Origin: Bremerella cremea
GTDB taxonomy: Bacteria > Planctomycetota > Planctomycetia > Pirellulales > Pirellulaceae
Assembly: GCF_003335505.1 (NCBI RefSeq)
Contig: NZ_QPEX01000046.1
Span: 124,001 to 188,000 of the forward strand
Direction: 5' to 3'
Length of the DNA stretch: 64,000 bases
Made by a program: the position numbers and the translations under genes. Numbering within the stretch: position 1 is the stretch's first letter; each line of letters begins with the position of its first letter. Below the pieces are notes generated by a model. That model saw nothing but the letters and a program-made list of their open reading frames with translations. It made no database searches and was not told where the DNA came from. This document shows positions 26,824-35,371 of the stretch, one piece after another.

Positions 26824-26828
26824 TCGTA

Positions 26829-28109
26829 TTAGGCCAGAGATAATGTAGTAATCAGATCGATAATTGGGAGGAACATACTCACCGCCGCAGTAATCACCGG
26901 AAACGCGGCCAGCACAACCAAAACAGGCAATACGACCTTAGTGATCGGTGCCATGCGTTGCATGTGACGGCGGCGTTTGCCGACAGAAACCTCTTTCAGC
27001 GCCCAAGCCAAGTTGCCAGCCTCTTGAGCCGACCTGATCAGCGCAGCTTCGCCGGTACTGACTACGCGCGAAGTTCGCAATGCATCGATCCAGTCGCCTC
27101 CCTGTTTTAATTGTAGGTAGGTTCCATGGGTAATGGAACGAATTCGACTGGCAGGAAACTGCTTTCGCATGACATCCAACGAACGTTGCAGGGGCAATTC
27201 GGCTGCGACAACCACTGACAAGACATTCAGCAAGCGGCATTCATTCACCGGCCCATGAACCCAACGCAAGCCCCATGGCAGTTCGGTCAGCCAACCCATT
27301 TGTACTAACACCATTAAAAAGGCGAGGAAGCAAGCGATGGGAATCATCACATAAAGCCCACACATAATCAAAACAACCGACGACGAAGTCCACCCCCAAG
27401 CGGAGTTCATGGCATCTTCATAAAGTCCGAAATCTTGCAGGATCTGGGCCATTGTGGGTGCGATTTTGATTTTCAGAAAGGTCAGACAGACGACCTGAAA
27501 GATGGCTATGACAATCAGCGTGACCAACGAACCTAAGAAGAAATCGAAGTTACCATAATTGGTTGTCTCGTCGCGTGAAAACTTCTTGGCATAACGATTG
27601 ATCTCGTCCACGTTGCCCAACGTTCGTCCGATTTCAAGTGCCATGAGCGCTTCGGCCGGCATATCGACACCGGCTGCCTTGGACGCAGCTCCCAGTGGCA
27701 TCCCCGCCCCTAAAGCCCGGGCAAAACGCCCTGCCTTGCGTTCCTGCAAGCCGGTGGCCTCTTGGCGATAAGCCACCACGCTGACGATAGGCGAGATCCC
27801 TTTTTCCATGCCAGAGAGAACGACCGAAACAAGTCCTCGGTTCTCGACACTGCGATAACGCTGCATGGCAAAGCCAAACACAATCGTCCCAATCACCACC
27901 AGCACTACGACGGCCAGATACCCAGACACGCCAATCCACCAAGCCGCTCCGCCAATGCAAATTAACAACCAGGCCGAAAGCCGCAGGGTGCGTTGCATCA
28001 GGGTTGGTTCTTCGTGAGTTGTACTGTCCCACTGGGTCGACAAAATCAGTAGCACGACGCCCAGCACGACCGCCATCCAAAGATTCTGTAGGTGATATAG
28101 CAGGTCCAT
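26829..28109 (-). CDS. Type II secretion / type IV pilus platform protein, GspF family (third copy)
   Basis: A 426-residue inner-membrane platform protein. Two extra helices precede the first domain (about 10-25 and 43-83). Two GspF domains follow, at about 125-240 and 280-400 (GMPLGAASKAAGVDMP, ALIRSAQEAGNLAWAL), with helices around 185-215, 245-275 and the C-terminal 395-420. GspF normally anchors the motor ATPase. It is one of three consecutive GspF-type genes that are clearly different from each other. It starts 3 nt after the preceding gene ends. Confidence 0.82.
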   Translation of the reverse strand: MDLLYHLQNLWMAVVLGVVLLILSTQWDSTTHEEPTLMQRTLRLSAWLLICIGGAAWWIGVSGYLAVVVLVVIGTIVFGFAMQRYRSVENRGLVSVVLSGMEKGISPIVSVVAYRQEATGLQERKAGRFARALGAGMPLGAASKAAGVDMPAEALMALEIGRTLGNVDEINRYAKKFSRDETTNYGNFDFFLGSLVTLIVIAIFQVVCLTFLKIKIAPTMAQILQDFGLYEDAMNSAWGWTSSSVVLIMCGLYVMIPIACFLAFLMVLVQMGWLTELPWGLRWVHGPVNECRLLNVLSVVVAAELPLQRSLDVMRKQFPASRIRSITHGTYLQLKQGGDWIDALRTSRVVSTGEAALIRSAQEAGNLAWALKEVSVGKRRRHMQRMAPITKVVLPVLVVLAAFPVITAAVSMFLPIIDLITTLSLA

Positions 28110-28112
28110 CGC

Positions 28113-29267
28113 TTACGACAAAAAATTAATGAGGTCGATGAGGGGTAAGAACATGATAAACATGCGAATCGCCGCCCAAAACAAGGCCGCCAAAACCAAA
28201 GTGGTGACGATGGGAGGGCCGATCTTCCGAATTAACTCGCGCCGCATCACAAGGCGATCTTTCAGCAACTCTTCGGCACTGGACAATGCCTCGCCGAGTT
28301 TGCCAGAGTGTTCGCCCCACCGAATCAACGGCAAGATTGATGTGGGAATATCCATGCTCGTTAACCATACATCGGCCAGCGAGCGTCCTTGATCCATTTC
28401 GCTCGCCCATATCGGAGCCAGTTGAACCATCCGACGACTCGCAAGTGAATCACTCGCCAAACGCAACGCCGTCGAGGCCGGTATATTCTGGGCAATCAGC
28501 AAGCGCAACTTGACGATCAAATCAAGCGTTTCATACCACCAGAAGATTTTCCCCAACAGCGGGATGCTGCGCCGCAACATGGCCGCTTGCGAGGGTGTTA
28601 AGAGCATGGGGATAAGCAAACACCCGACCCCAGTCAATAAAATGAATGCGGTCCAAGAAACCGGCGGAGCCCTGAAAATCGTTGGATCAAAAGAAAGATC
28701 GAGCTGAAAATCTTCGTAGACTTCCAGAAAGTTTTCCTGCAAGGTTGGCATCACAATGATATTCAACAGATCGACAACCAGCAGCGTCACCAGAGCCAAA
28801 AGCAACGTATAGGAAAGTGCGGCGAAGAGATCACGCCAGTATTCACGCCGCCAGTTTTCCTCGTCGAGCAATTCGAATAGGGTATCCCCCATCCGATCAG
28901 ACTGGATGCCAGCCAACAAAATTCTTTGATGATACTTCGGCAGGCGCACGTAGCTCAGATCGTGCTCGACCAAAGGGTTGCCACCGGCTCGTATCTCTTT
29001 GGCCAGTTGTCGAAATGCCGTTTGCGTTTTACCGATGCCTACTTCTTCGGCCAGGGCTTCTAAGCCTTCGTCCAGCGGAAGACCGGCTTGCGCCATCTCG
29101 GCGATTCCACGAAGGACCTCGGCCGACTCCTCGTCGCTTAAGACAATTGTCTGAACCTTGTCACCGCCAGGCGACGCCGCACTCGCACTTTCCTCACCTG
29201 GAACGACGACGTCATCCAATGGACCACCGTAGCTTGCTTCAGGTTTCAAACGATTGGAGGAAGGCAT
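28113..29267 (-). CDS. GspF-family platform protein (second copy)
   Basis: A 384-residue inner-membrane protein. The N-terminal 45 residues are polar and acidic, then the first GspF domain (about 48-145: MAQAGLPLDEGLEALAEEVG), helices near 140-165 and 200-225, and the second domain at 245-345 (NIPASTALRLAS, WGEHSGKLGEAL) with a C-terminal helix at 350-380. The ending FLPLIDLINFLS resembles that of the third copy (FLPIIDLITTLS), so these two are probably the closest pair. The function is platform assembly of a pilus-like or secretion machine. Confidence 0.85.
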   Translation of the reverse strand: MPSSNRLKPEASYGGPLDDVVVPGEESASAASPGGDKVQTIVLSDEESAEVLRGIAEMAQAGLPLDEGLEALAEEVGIGKTQTAFRQLAKEIRAGGNPLVEHDLSYVRLPKYHQRILLAGIQSDRMGDTLFELLDEENWRREYWRDLFAALSYTLLLALVTLLVVDLLNIIVMPTLQENFLEVYEDFQLDLSFDPTIFRAPPVSWTAFILLTGVGCLLIPMLLTPSQAAMLRRSIPLLGKIFWWYETLDLIVKLRLLIAQNIPASTALRLASDSLASRRMVQLAPIWASEMDQGRSLADVWLTSMDIPTSILPLIRWGEHSGKLGEALSSAEELLKDRLVMRRELIRKIGPPIVTTLVLAALFWAAIRMFIMFLPLIDLINFLS

Positions 29268-29293
29268 AAAAGTGTTTCAGAACAAGAGGGAAC

Positions 29294-30349
29294 TCAGCGA
29301 GGCAGGATGAGAATATGACGCAGCATTCCAATCCAGGGGACAAACAGCAGCGCGGCATAGATCGTCACCACCAACCCACCAATGATCAAAGTCGTCAAGA
29401 TTGGCAACTGGTTTTGCATCCACTGACATTGGCGTCGCGCCTTGGAATAGTACCGTTTAGAGGTCAGCGCTAAGCTGTCCGCCAATGCCTCGGGCGATAA
29501 GTGCGAGGCCAGCAACCAACGACTCAGGGGGCTCAACTCAGGCGGAGACGACTTCGTTTCCCCTCGTTCAATTCGTGCCGCCCAATCCTTGCCGGCTCGA
29601 ATGAGCTTTCTGCTGCCGGTTGCTTCCGTCGCTAAGCAAATCGACTCGGGCAGGGCACAGCCATGACGTAGCAATAACGACATCAAATCGAAGACCATCG
29701 CCCATTGGCAATTACTGGACACTTTCTTCGCGCCAGGCAACAGCCGCGTTACGAGACCATCGCCGAGAAATAGAGGGGACGGCCAGATAAACAGGATCAT
29801 CACCACCAGCAACAACAGCCCGCCCAGGATACCTATGCCAATAAAAAAGGGATTGAGCATTAAAAAGAAGTCGATCGCGCGAATGACAAAGTCGTCGGTC
29901 GAACCTAACGTATCGACGCACAATGCACGCATCGTTTGCAGTTGGTCCATTCCAATCGTACTGCCCAAGACGCCTGCCAGAATCAGCAAGATCGCCGGGT
30001 AGACCGAGGCGGTCAAATAAGAAGCCCGCAGTTGTTGAATTCGGCGAGCTGTCGCAGCAATATCTTCCAATGCTGCTGTCAAACGGCCACTTCGCAGGCC
30101 AGCGGTTAGCACCGCACGGTACATTGGCGGGAAACCGGTTCCCAACTCCCCAATCGCTTCGTCCAACGGTTGCCCAGCGGCCAGGCGGGCCGAGAGGTCG
30201 TCGGCCATGCCCTTCAATTTTCCCGAAAGATCTTGGCTCATTCGTCCCAAATGAGGATCTAAGGGAAGCTCGACACGCGATAAAGATATCATCTCGGCAT
30301 TTAAAGCCAAAATATCTTCCAAGCGATATGATGAACGAGACGAAGCCAC
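29294..30349 (-). CDS. GspF-family platform protein (first copy)
   Basis: A 351-residue member, first gene of the operon. The GTG at 30349 is chosen because GGAAAG lies 5 nt upstream; a TTG at 30376 would add 9 residues without a ribosome site. Domain 1 (AAGQPLDEAIGEL, LTAGLRSGRLTAAL) is followed by helices near 110-130, 150-190 and domain 2 (RHGCALPESICLATEATG), then a final helix about 310-335. The spacing to the second copy is 26 nt. A hairpin-rich leader lies upstream. Confidence 0.82.
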   Translation of the reverse strand: MASSRSSYRLEDILALNAEMISLSRVELPLDPHLGRMSQDLSGKLKGMADDLSARLAAGQPLDEAIGELGTGFPPMYRAVLTAGLRSGRLTAALEDIAATARRIQQLRASYLTASVYPAILLILAGVLGSTIGMDQLQTMRALCVDTLGSTDDFVIRAIDFFLMLNPFFIGIGILGGLLLLVVMILFIWPSPLFLGDGLVTRLLPGAKKVSSNCQWAMVFDLMSLLLRHGCALPESICLATEATGSRKLIRAGKDWAARIERGETKSSPPELSPLSRWLLASHLSPEALADSLALTSKRYYSKARRQCQWMQNQLPILTTLIIGGLVVTIYAALLFVPWIGMLRHILILPR

Positions 30350-30620
30350 GCTGACTTTCCAGGGAATGAGGAGCAAGAATAGATAGTCTCTATTCTATCA
30401 GCGATTCTTACTATGCGAAAGAAATTGAGCGATTTGTCGCGTGGGCTACGGCATTGGCCAGACTTCGCCGATCCGCGCGCTCGGCCAGCGTCGGCCGACT
30501 GCTTCCCTCGGCGAACTCAAGCAAGTCGCTCTTAGGTTTGATGGGGCTGAAGCAAAGAAGCCCCGCTTGCCGTCATTCGGCGATTTTGCGATCACCGACC
30601 TGCGACTTAGGCAGAACGAA

Positions 30621-30657
30621 TGCTCTTCTTACCAAATCAAATGACCGTAGAAGAGCA
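30621..30657 (-). terminator. Hairpin downstream of the 15-codon ORF
   Basis: TGCTCTTCT+AC pairs with GT+AGAAGAGCA (11 bp with one bulged base), loop of 14 nt, followed on the minus strand by TTCGTTC. The U-tract is poor, so termination would be partial. It could attenuate transcription into the GspF operon. Confidence 0.35.
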
Positions 30658-30678
30658 ATTCAAGGAACCGTAGTTCCC

Positions 30679-30726
30679 TTATTTCTGCTTCCTCTGTTGC
30701 TGCAAAAAACTGACGATGAAGTCCAT
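30679..30726 (-). CDS. Possible 15-residue leader peptide or micro-protein
   Basis: ATG to TAA encodes MDFIVSFLQQQRKQK. An AGAGAGG ribosome site (30733-30739) lies 6 nt before the ATG, stronger than that of most genes here. Two hairpins follow within 60 nt, and the GspF operon starts about 330 nt further on. The peptide lacks runs of one amino acid that would suggest classical attenuation, except three Gln. It may be chance; the strong ribosome site is the only direct support. Confidence 0.3.
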   Translation of the reverse strand: MDFIVSFLQQQRKQK

Positions 30727-31069
30727 GATACGCCTCTCTCAAGTAGGTTCCGTTCCACTTTCATTCTAACCACCACCTCAGCAGGTTCTCTGTGGTTAGC
30801 CGAATTTCGACGAGAGTGGGTCTTATTTAGTAATGATCGGCTATCAACAAGGAAATCGATTGCTCAATTCCGAAAGAATTCGCGTTCAACCTCCTCGTAA
30901 ACTGCCTGATTTATCGTAGCTCGCGAAGTGGTTATGGTTGCACTGGCAAGAGAAATCCGCAATATTTCTCAGCAACCCTTGTGATTTTCTCATTGCCAAA
31001 GAGATCTCCCGGGTTAACCTCAACGGTTTGCCCTGCTCCTCATGCCCCGAAGCTACCCACAGGCACCCC

Positions 31070-32839
31070 ATGCTTGAAACGGCGATCACCCTCGGTTCAT
31101 TCGTTTTCTTTACCGCTTTGGTCGGTGTCATCACTTGGTTTTTGACCCGCAAAGACGACCACGGTTCTTCCTCTGGCTACTTCCTAGCAGGCCGAACGTT
31201 AACCGGGGGCTACATTGCTGGCTCGTTGATGCTGACCAACCTTTCGACGGAACAGTTGGTTGGCCTGAACGGCGCGGCTTTCCAAGATGGGCTCTGCGTG
31301 ATGGCCTGGGAAGTGATCGCTGGCGTTTCGCTGGTGATCATGGCTCTGTATTTTCTGCCTCGCTACTTAAAGAGCGGAATTGCTACCGTTCCTGAGTTTC
31401 TGGAAGAACGCTTTGGCGATTCAACGCGGGCAATCACTTCGCTCATCTTCATCATTGCTTACGCGGGGATTTTGTTGCCGATTATTTTGTATACCGGTGC
31501 CAAGGGCCTGACTGAAATTCTCGATGTGCGAGGCATTTTCGGCATTGGCCCCATGGTTCTTCCTGCGGACGCGAAGCCTCAAGACCTGGACTTCGCTGGG
31601 CATGTCATCATTTGGGCTGCCGTCTGGTTGATCGGTATCATTGGTTCGATTTACGCGATTTTCGGCGGTCTGCGAACGGTTGCCGTTTCCGATACGCTCA
31701 ACGGTTTTGGCCTGCTGGTCGGTGGTTTCATGATTGTGTTCTACGGCTTGAACGCCGTGAGCGATGAAGGCATCTTTAAAGCGGTCGAGATCCTTCAGAA
31801 CGACCACCCCGAAAAGTTCAATTCGCTTGGCTCTTCGACTTCTTCCGTTCCCTTTACGACACTGTTCACCGGCGTGCTGCTGCTGAACCTCTTTTACTGG
31901 TGTACTAACCAGCAGATTATTCAACGGACATTTGGTGCCAGCAGCTTAAAGGAAGGCCAACGCGGCGTGCTCATGGCCGGGGCATTGAAAATCTTCGCCC
32001 CGCTGATTCTCGTGCTGCCGGGCCTAATTGCCTTTCATCTGTTTGGCGACACGATTGCTAAAGACGCGGCTTACGGAAAGCTCGTGCAAACCGTATTGCC
32101 GACACCTTTGGCGGGCTTCTTTGCGGCGGCCATGGTGGGGGCTATTCTCAGTTCGTTTAACTCGGCCCTAAACAGTACCGCTACGCTATTCAGCCTGGGC
32201 GTTTATAAGCAGATGCTGCACCCAAATGCTTCCGATCAGCGGGTGATTATGTCAGGCAAAGTGTTCGGCACGATCTTGGCCGTTGTGTCGATGACGATCG
32301 CCCCGCTGCTTGTTGGGCAAGATAGCATTTTCGGTTATCTGCAAAAGATGAACGGGCTGTACTTCATCCCGATCTTCTCGGTTGTGCTTGTCGGCATGCT
32401 TTCCAAGAACGCCCCGAAGTTTGCAGCGGACATTTCGCTGATCTTTGGTTTTGTGGGGATCGCGCTGTTCTATTTCGTTGTGCAACCCCTGACCGAAAAG
32501 GCAACCTGGGATTTTAACGGCGACTTCTACAGCTTCCACTTCCTGGGGCTCATGTTCCTGACGCTGGTTGCTTTTCAGCTTCTGATGGCCCAGCTTTCCC
32601 CGCGTCCGTTTCCTTACCAGCAACAAGAATCGGGCAAGGTCGATATGACCAGTTGGCCATTGGCCTGGCCGGTGGGGATTGGCTTGATTGTGATCGTGAT
32701 GTCGATCTACATCTACTTTGCCGATATCAGCGTTATCTGGCCGCTGGTTCCTCCGCCGGGAACTAGTGAAGAAGTTAGCCCTGAAGCGATGGATCAGGCC
32801 CGGCATTTTGTTACCGGCTGCCTCAAGTCGCTGGGCTAG
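31070..32839 (+). CDS. Sodium:solute symporter (SSS family)
   Basis: A 589-residue inner-membrane symporter that uses the sodium gradient to import a sugar, organic acid or similar solute. The ATG at 31070 is used because the protein then begins right before the first helix (MLETAITLGSFVFF); the frame extends 44 residues further up without helix or ribosome site. About 14 helices fit the LeuT fold, with GYFLAGRTL and the SSS-type FNSALNSTATLFS motif (near 365-380). The substrate is not predictable; its length and GLYFIP segment are like SglT-type sugar transporters. It converges on the ECF sigma gene, 16 nt away. Confidence 0.88.
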   Translation: MLETAITLGSFVFFTALVGVITWFLTRKDDHGSSSGYFLAGRTLTGGYIAGSLMLTNLSTEQLVGLNGAAFQDGLCVMAWEVIAGVSLVIMALYFLPRYLKSGIATVPEFLEERFGDSTRAITSLIFIIAYAGILLPIILYTGAKGLTEILDVRGIFGIGPMVLPADAKPQDLDFAGHVIIWAAVWLIGIIGSIYAIFGGLRTVAVSDTLNGFGLLVGGFMIVFYGLNAVSDEGIFKAVEILQNDHPEKFNSLGSSTSSVPFTTLFTGVLLLNLFYWCTNQQIIQRTFGASSLKEGQRGVLMAGALKIFAPLILVLPGLIAFHLFGDTIAKDAAYGKLVQTVLPTPLAGFFAAAMVGAILSSFNSALNSTATLFSLGVYKQMLHPNASDQRVIMSGKVFGTILAVVSMTIAPLLVGQDSIFGYLQKMNGLYFIPIFSVVLVGMLSKNAPKFAADISLIFGFVGIALFYFVVQPLTEKATWDFNGDFYSFHFLGLMFLTLVAFQLLMAQLSPRPFPYQQQESGKVDMTSWPLAWPVGIGLIVIVMSIYIYFADISVIWPLVPPPGTSEEVSPEAMDQARHFVTGCLKSLG

Positions 32840-32855
32840 ACACTGCCCGCGAACG

Positions 32856-33428
32856 TTACGGAATGCCTCGCTCGGACTGAGCAATCATCACTTCGAGGCA
32901 TTCCTTCAGATGGCTACGGGCCCGGTGCAAGCGACTGCGAACCGTTCCGACGGGCAGCTCCAGCACGTCCGCAATCCGGTCGTAGTCCATTCCTTCCAGT
33001 TCGCGTAACACCAAAACATCGCGGTGCTCTTCCGAAAGTTTGGTCAGCGCGGTGTGAACCTGGCGGACACTTTCTTGCTGCTCGATACGATGGGTCGGCC
33101 CTTCTGCTTGGTCGACCGGCTCGTTGCCGATGTCTTCGCGGACCTGGTCGATCGAGTGTGTCTTCCTGCGACGGCGGCGGTGGCTGATCGCAATGTTAAA
33201 CGAGATCCGATAAAGCCACGTGTAAAACGCGCTGTTTCCTTGGAAGGTGGCCAGCTTGAGATAGGCTTGGACAAACGACTCTTGAACGACATCCTCGGCA
33301 TCTTCCCGCGAGCCGAGAATATGAACCATCGTGTTGTAAAGTCGCTGCTGATAACAGCGCACAATATCTTCGTAGGCGGCCGCGTCGCCTTGAAGAATTC
33401 GCTGAATCAATAACGAGTCGTCTGACAC
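32856..33428 (-). CDS. ECF-type RNA polymerase sigma factor
   Basis: A 190-residue sigma factor with region 2 at about 10-85 (YEDIVRCYQQRLYN, DAEDVVQESFVQAY, FYTWLYRISFN) and region 4 at about 120-175 (LSEEHRDVLVLRELEGM, VGTVRSRLHRAR). It resembles the SigW/RpoE-like ECF groups. No anti-sigma gene follows on the same strand, as only the convergent symporter lies downstream. The RRRRRK patch after region 2 is basic. Its regulon and signal are unknown. Confidence 0.93.
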   Translation of the reverse strand: MSDDSLLIQRILQGDAAAYEDIVRCYQQRLYNTMVHILGSREDAEDVVQESFVQAYLKLATFQGNSAFYTWLYRISFNIAISHRRRRRKTHSIDQVREDIGNEPVDQAEGPTHRIEQQESVRQVHTALTKLSEEHRDVLVLRELEGMDYDRIADVLELPVGTVRSRLHRARSHLKECLEVMIAQSERGIP

Positions 33429-33591
33429 AGAAGTTAAATTGCCAAGGGATAAGGGAGAGGAGGACTCTCATTCCAGATTCAGCGCAAGAGCCAAGGTTTT
33501 GCGCGACGGCCTGCACTGCTGGAAGGAAAAGACAAGTTCTATCGTAGCTAAAACATCCCCCCGTTTCGAGGAGACGACCACCAAGAAGTGG

Positions 33592-33957
33592 CTAGGGGGT
33601 ATCGCGGTGAACGGTTTCTGGGGAAAAGGCTGGCAGGCAGACGGCCATATACTCGGCCCCTGCAGGATGAGGGCTGCTGTAACGAACCCATTCCCCTTTT
33701 TTCGCGATTATTGCCTGACCGGCAGAAACCTGTTGGACACTATCTACGGTTTCCACCGTAAGTTCGCCTTTCAGCACCACCGTGTATTCGTCGAACTGGG
33801 GCGTTTGGCCCGGCTCGACCCAGCCACCGGGGCTGACCATTCTGGCGATACTGATCTCAGAGTTCTGGGTATTTACACGTCCAACAAACTCTTGGATGAC
33901 TTTAGGTTTGTTGCCGGCGGCCTCTACGACCGCTGGCTCGGAGATAAAGTCAGGCAT
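33592..33957 (-). CDS. Cupin-domain protein
   Basis: A 121-residue single-domain cupin. The ATG at 33957 is preferred because AGGA lies 8 nt upstream; an in-frame GTG at 33999 would add 14 residues. The two cupin motifs are partly kept (EPGQTPQFDEYTVVLKGEL and PHPAGAEYMAV); only some of the metal-binding His residues are present, so binding of metal is uncertain. It follows lgt by 48 nt and probably shares its transcript. The activity is unknown. Confidence 0.82.
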   Translation of the reverse strand: MPDFISEPAVVEAAGNKPKVIQEFVGRVNTQNSEISIARMVSPGGWVEPGQTPQFDEYTVVLKGELTVETVDSVQQVSAGQAIIAKKGEWVRYSSPHPAGAEYMAVCLPAFSPETVHRDTP

Positions 33958-34005
33958 CTGGGGCGTCCTACATCGAATTGGGGGCGGCAAAAAGCTCACC
34001 CATTC

Positions 34006-35343
34006 TTATGCAGCAGCGCGGGGCCAGGCAAGTGGCTGATGACGAACTCGGGTGAAGATCAACAGGGCCAGCGACAGCAAAAAGACCACGACACTCACAT
34101 TCTGCGAAATCGTTAGCCCGGTCCCGCCAATCGCGTACTCGTCGGTTCGGATGACTTCTAACAAGAAGCGAGTCACCGAATACAAACCCATCGTCACGGC
34201 AATCACCTCTCCGTCTGCCTTGCGAAACGGATAGTAGGCACATGCCAAGAGACACAGAATCAGCCCGTTGAGGCTGCTGTAAAGCTGCGTGGGATGAACC
34301 GGAAGCGATGCCTGAGGCAGTGGTCCGGCATGTAGCTCGACCAGGCCCTTGTTCGCCAACTTCAAAAAGATGCTGCCGGGGGCAACGGCTTTCTCGTCGT
34401 TGATCGTCCAAGAGTTGAGCATAGCTCGTGCGAGAACATCCAACGGCTTTCCCTTTTGCCCTTGCAGTTTGGTTCCATTGACACTTTCCACGGTGTCACC
34501 AATTTCGATCTTGCCGTTCTCACTGGCCGGCGAGTCAGGCAGAACATTGGCCACGCGGACTGCCCCTTCGTCGTCCTGGGCAAACAGCAAGCCGTAAAAC
34601 GCGCCGTTTTCCATGTGCCGAATGTAAGGAGGCGTAAATTGAGGGGGTGTCCCTTGCGGAAACGAGACCGCAACTGGCAACGTACACAAACCGCCGTAGC
34701 AGCAGCCGTTCATGAAGCAACCAATCCGCCCGAAGAACATCCCGATCATCATGCTCGGGGCAATCAAGTCGGCCAGCGCTAATGCGTTGAGGTGTTTGCG
34801 ATAGCAGAAGATCAGAAAGGCAACCGCGCCACCAATAAGCGAACCGTACACCACGATTCCCCCTTCGGTCACTTTCATCACATTACCCAACGTTGCCTGC
34901 CAATTCCCAGGAACGTAAAAGGTGTGCCAATATTGCAGCACAAAGAACAGCCGGGCTCCTACCACGCCACTAACAATCATCACCATCGCCAGCGAGAAGA
35001 TGACTTCCGGGTTCAGCCCCATTCGCTGCGCACGGTAGGCCGCCAAGCCGACGGCCGAGATGATCGCCAGCACCAACAGCACCCCGTACCCGCGCACCGG
35101 AAAACCAAGCTGGCCGGCCTCCTCAACCCGCAGCATGGGCAGCACAAACACAATCGCCGCGGCAACCACCACAAACAACATCGCATGGCCAACCAACTCT
35201 TGCATGAAGTTGGGCTTCCGCGAGAGCAGGAAGATCCACAAGGCGACGATCACACCCCATAAAATCAGCAGCCACCCAAACCCCAGCACAGGCAGGCCCA
35301 AAACGTCATCGGGGATCGGTATTAAAAACAGGGTGCGTTGCAC
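34006..35343 (-). CDS. lgt: Prolipoprotein diacylglyceryl transferase with a PDZ-like insert
   Basis: A 445-residue inner-membrane enzyme that adds diacylglycerol from phosphatidylglycerol to the lipobox Cys of lipoproteins. The Lgt signature appears as GRIGCFMNGCCYG (205-217), with TEGGIVVYGSLIGG before it and PVHPTQLYSS (348-357) after it. Family members have about 260-300 residues. This one has extra N-terminal helices (about 20-70) and an insert at about 258-335 between the signature and the HPTQLY motif. The insert reads like a PDZ domain (VLPDSPASENGKIEIGDTVE then SVNGTKL). The insert would lie on the periplasmic side. Lies 28 nt after panC and is likely co-transcribed. Confidence 0.9.
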   Translation of the reverse strand: MQRTLFLIPIPDDVLGLPVLGFGWLLILWGVIVALWIFLLSRKPNFMQELVGHAMLFVVVAAAIVFVLPMLRVEEAGQLGFPVRGYGVLLVLAIISAVGLAAYRAQRMGLNPEVIFSLAMVMIVSGVVGARLFFVLQYWHTFYVPGNWQATLGNVMKVTEGGIVVYGSLIGGAVAFLIFCYRKHLNALALADLIAPSMMIGMFFGRIGCFMNGCCYGGLCTLPVAVSFPQGTPPQFTPPYIRHMENGAFYGLLFAQDDEGAVRVANVLPDSPASENGKIEIGDTVESVNGTKLQGQKGKPLDVLARAMLNSWTINDEKAVAPGSIFLKLANKGLVELHAGPLPQASLPVHPTQLYSSLNGLILCLLACAYYPFRKADGEVIAVTMGLYSVTRFLLEVIRTDEYAIGGTGLTISQNVSVVVFLLSLALLIFTRVRHQPLAWPRAAA

Positions 35344-35371
35344 GTTGGCTTCTAGGGGCTAAAGATCGGAA

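Larger units (their letters stand above)
30350..31069. other. Divergent intergenic region, structured on the minus strand
   Basis: About 720 nt between the GspF operon and the symporter gene. Read on the minus strand it holds a 15-codon ORF with a good ribosome site (30679-30726), then hairpins at 30662-30680, 30621-30657 (11 bp, one bulge), 30543-30564 (GGGGCT/AGCCCC) and 30481-30498 (TCGGCC/GGCCGA) before the first GspF gene. No plus-strand promoter for the symporter was certain. Confidence 0.45.
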
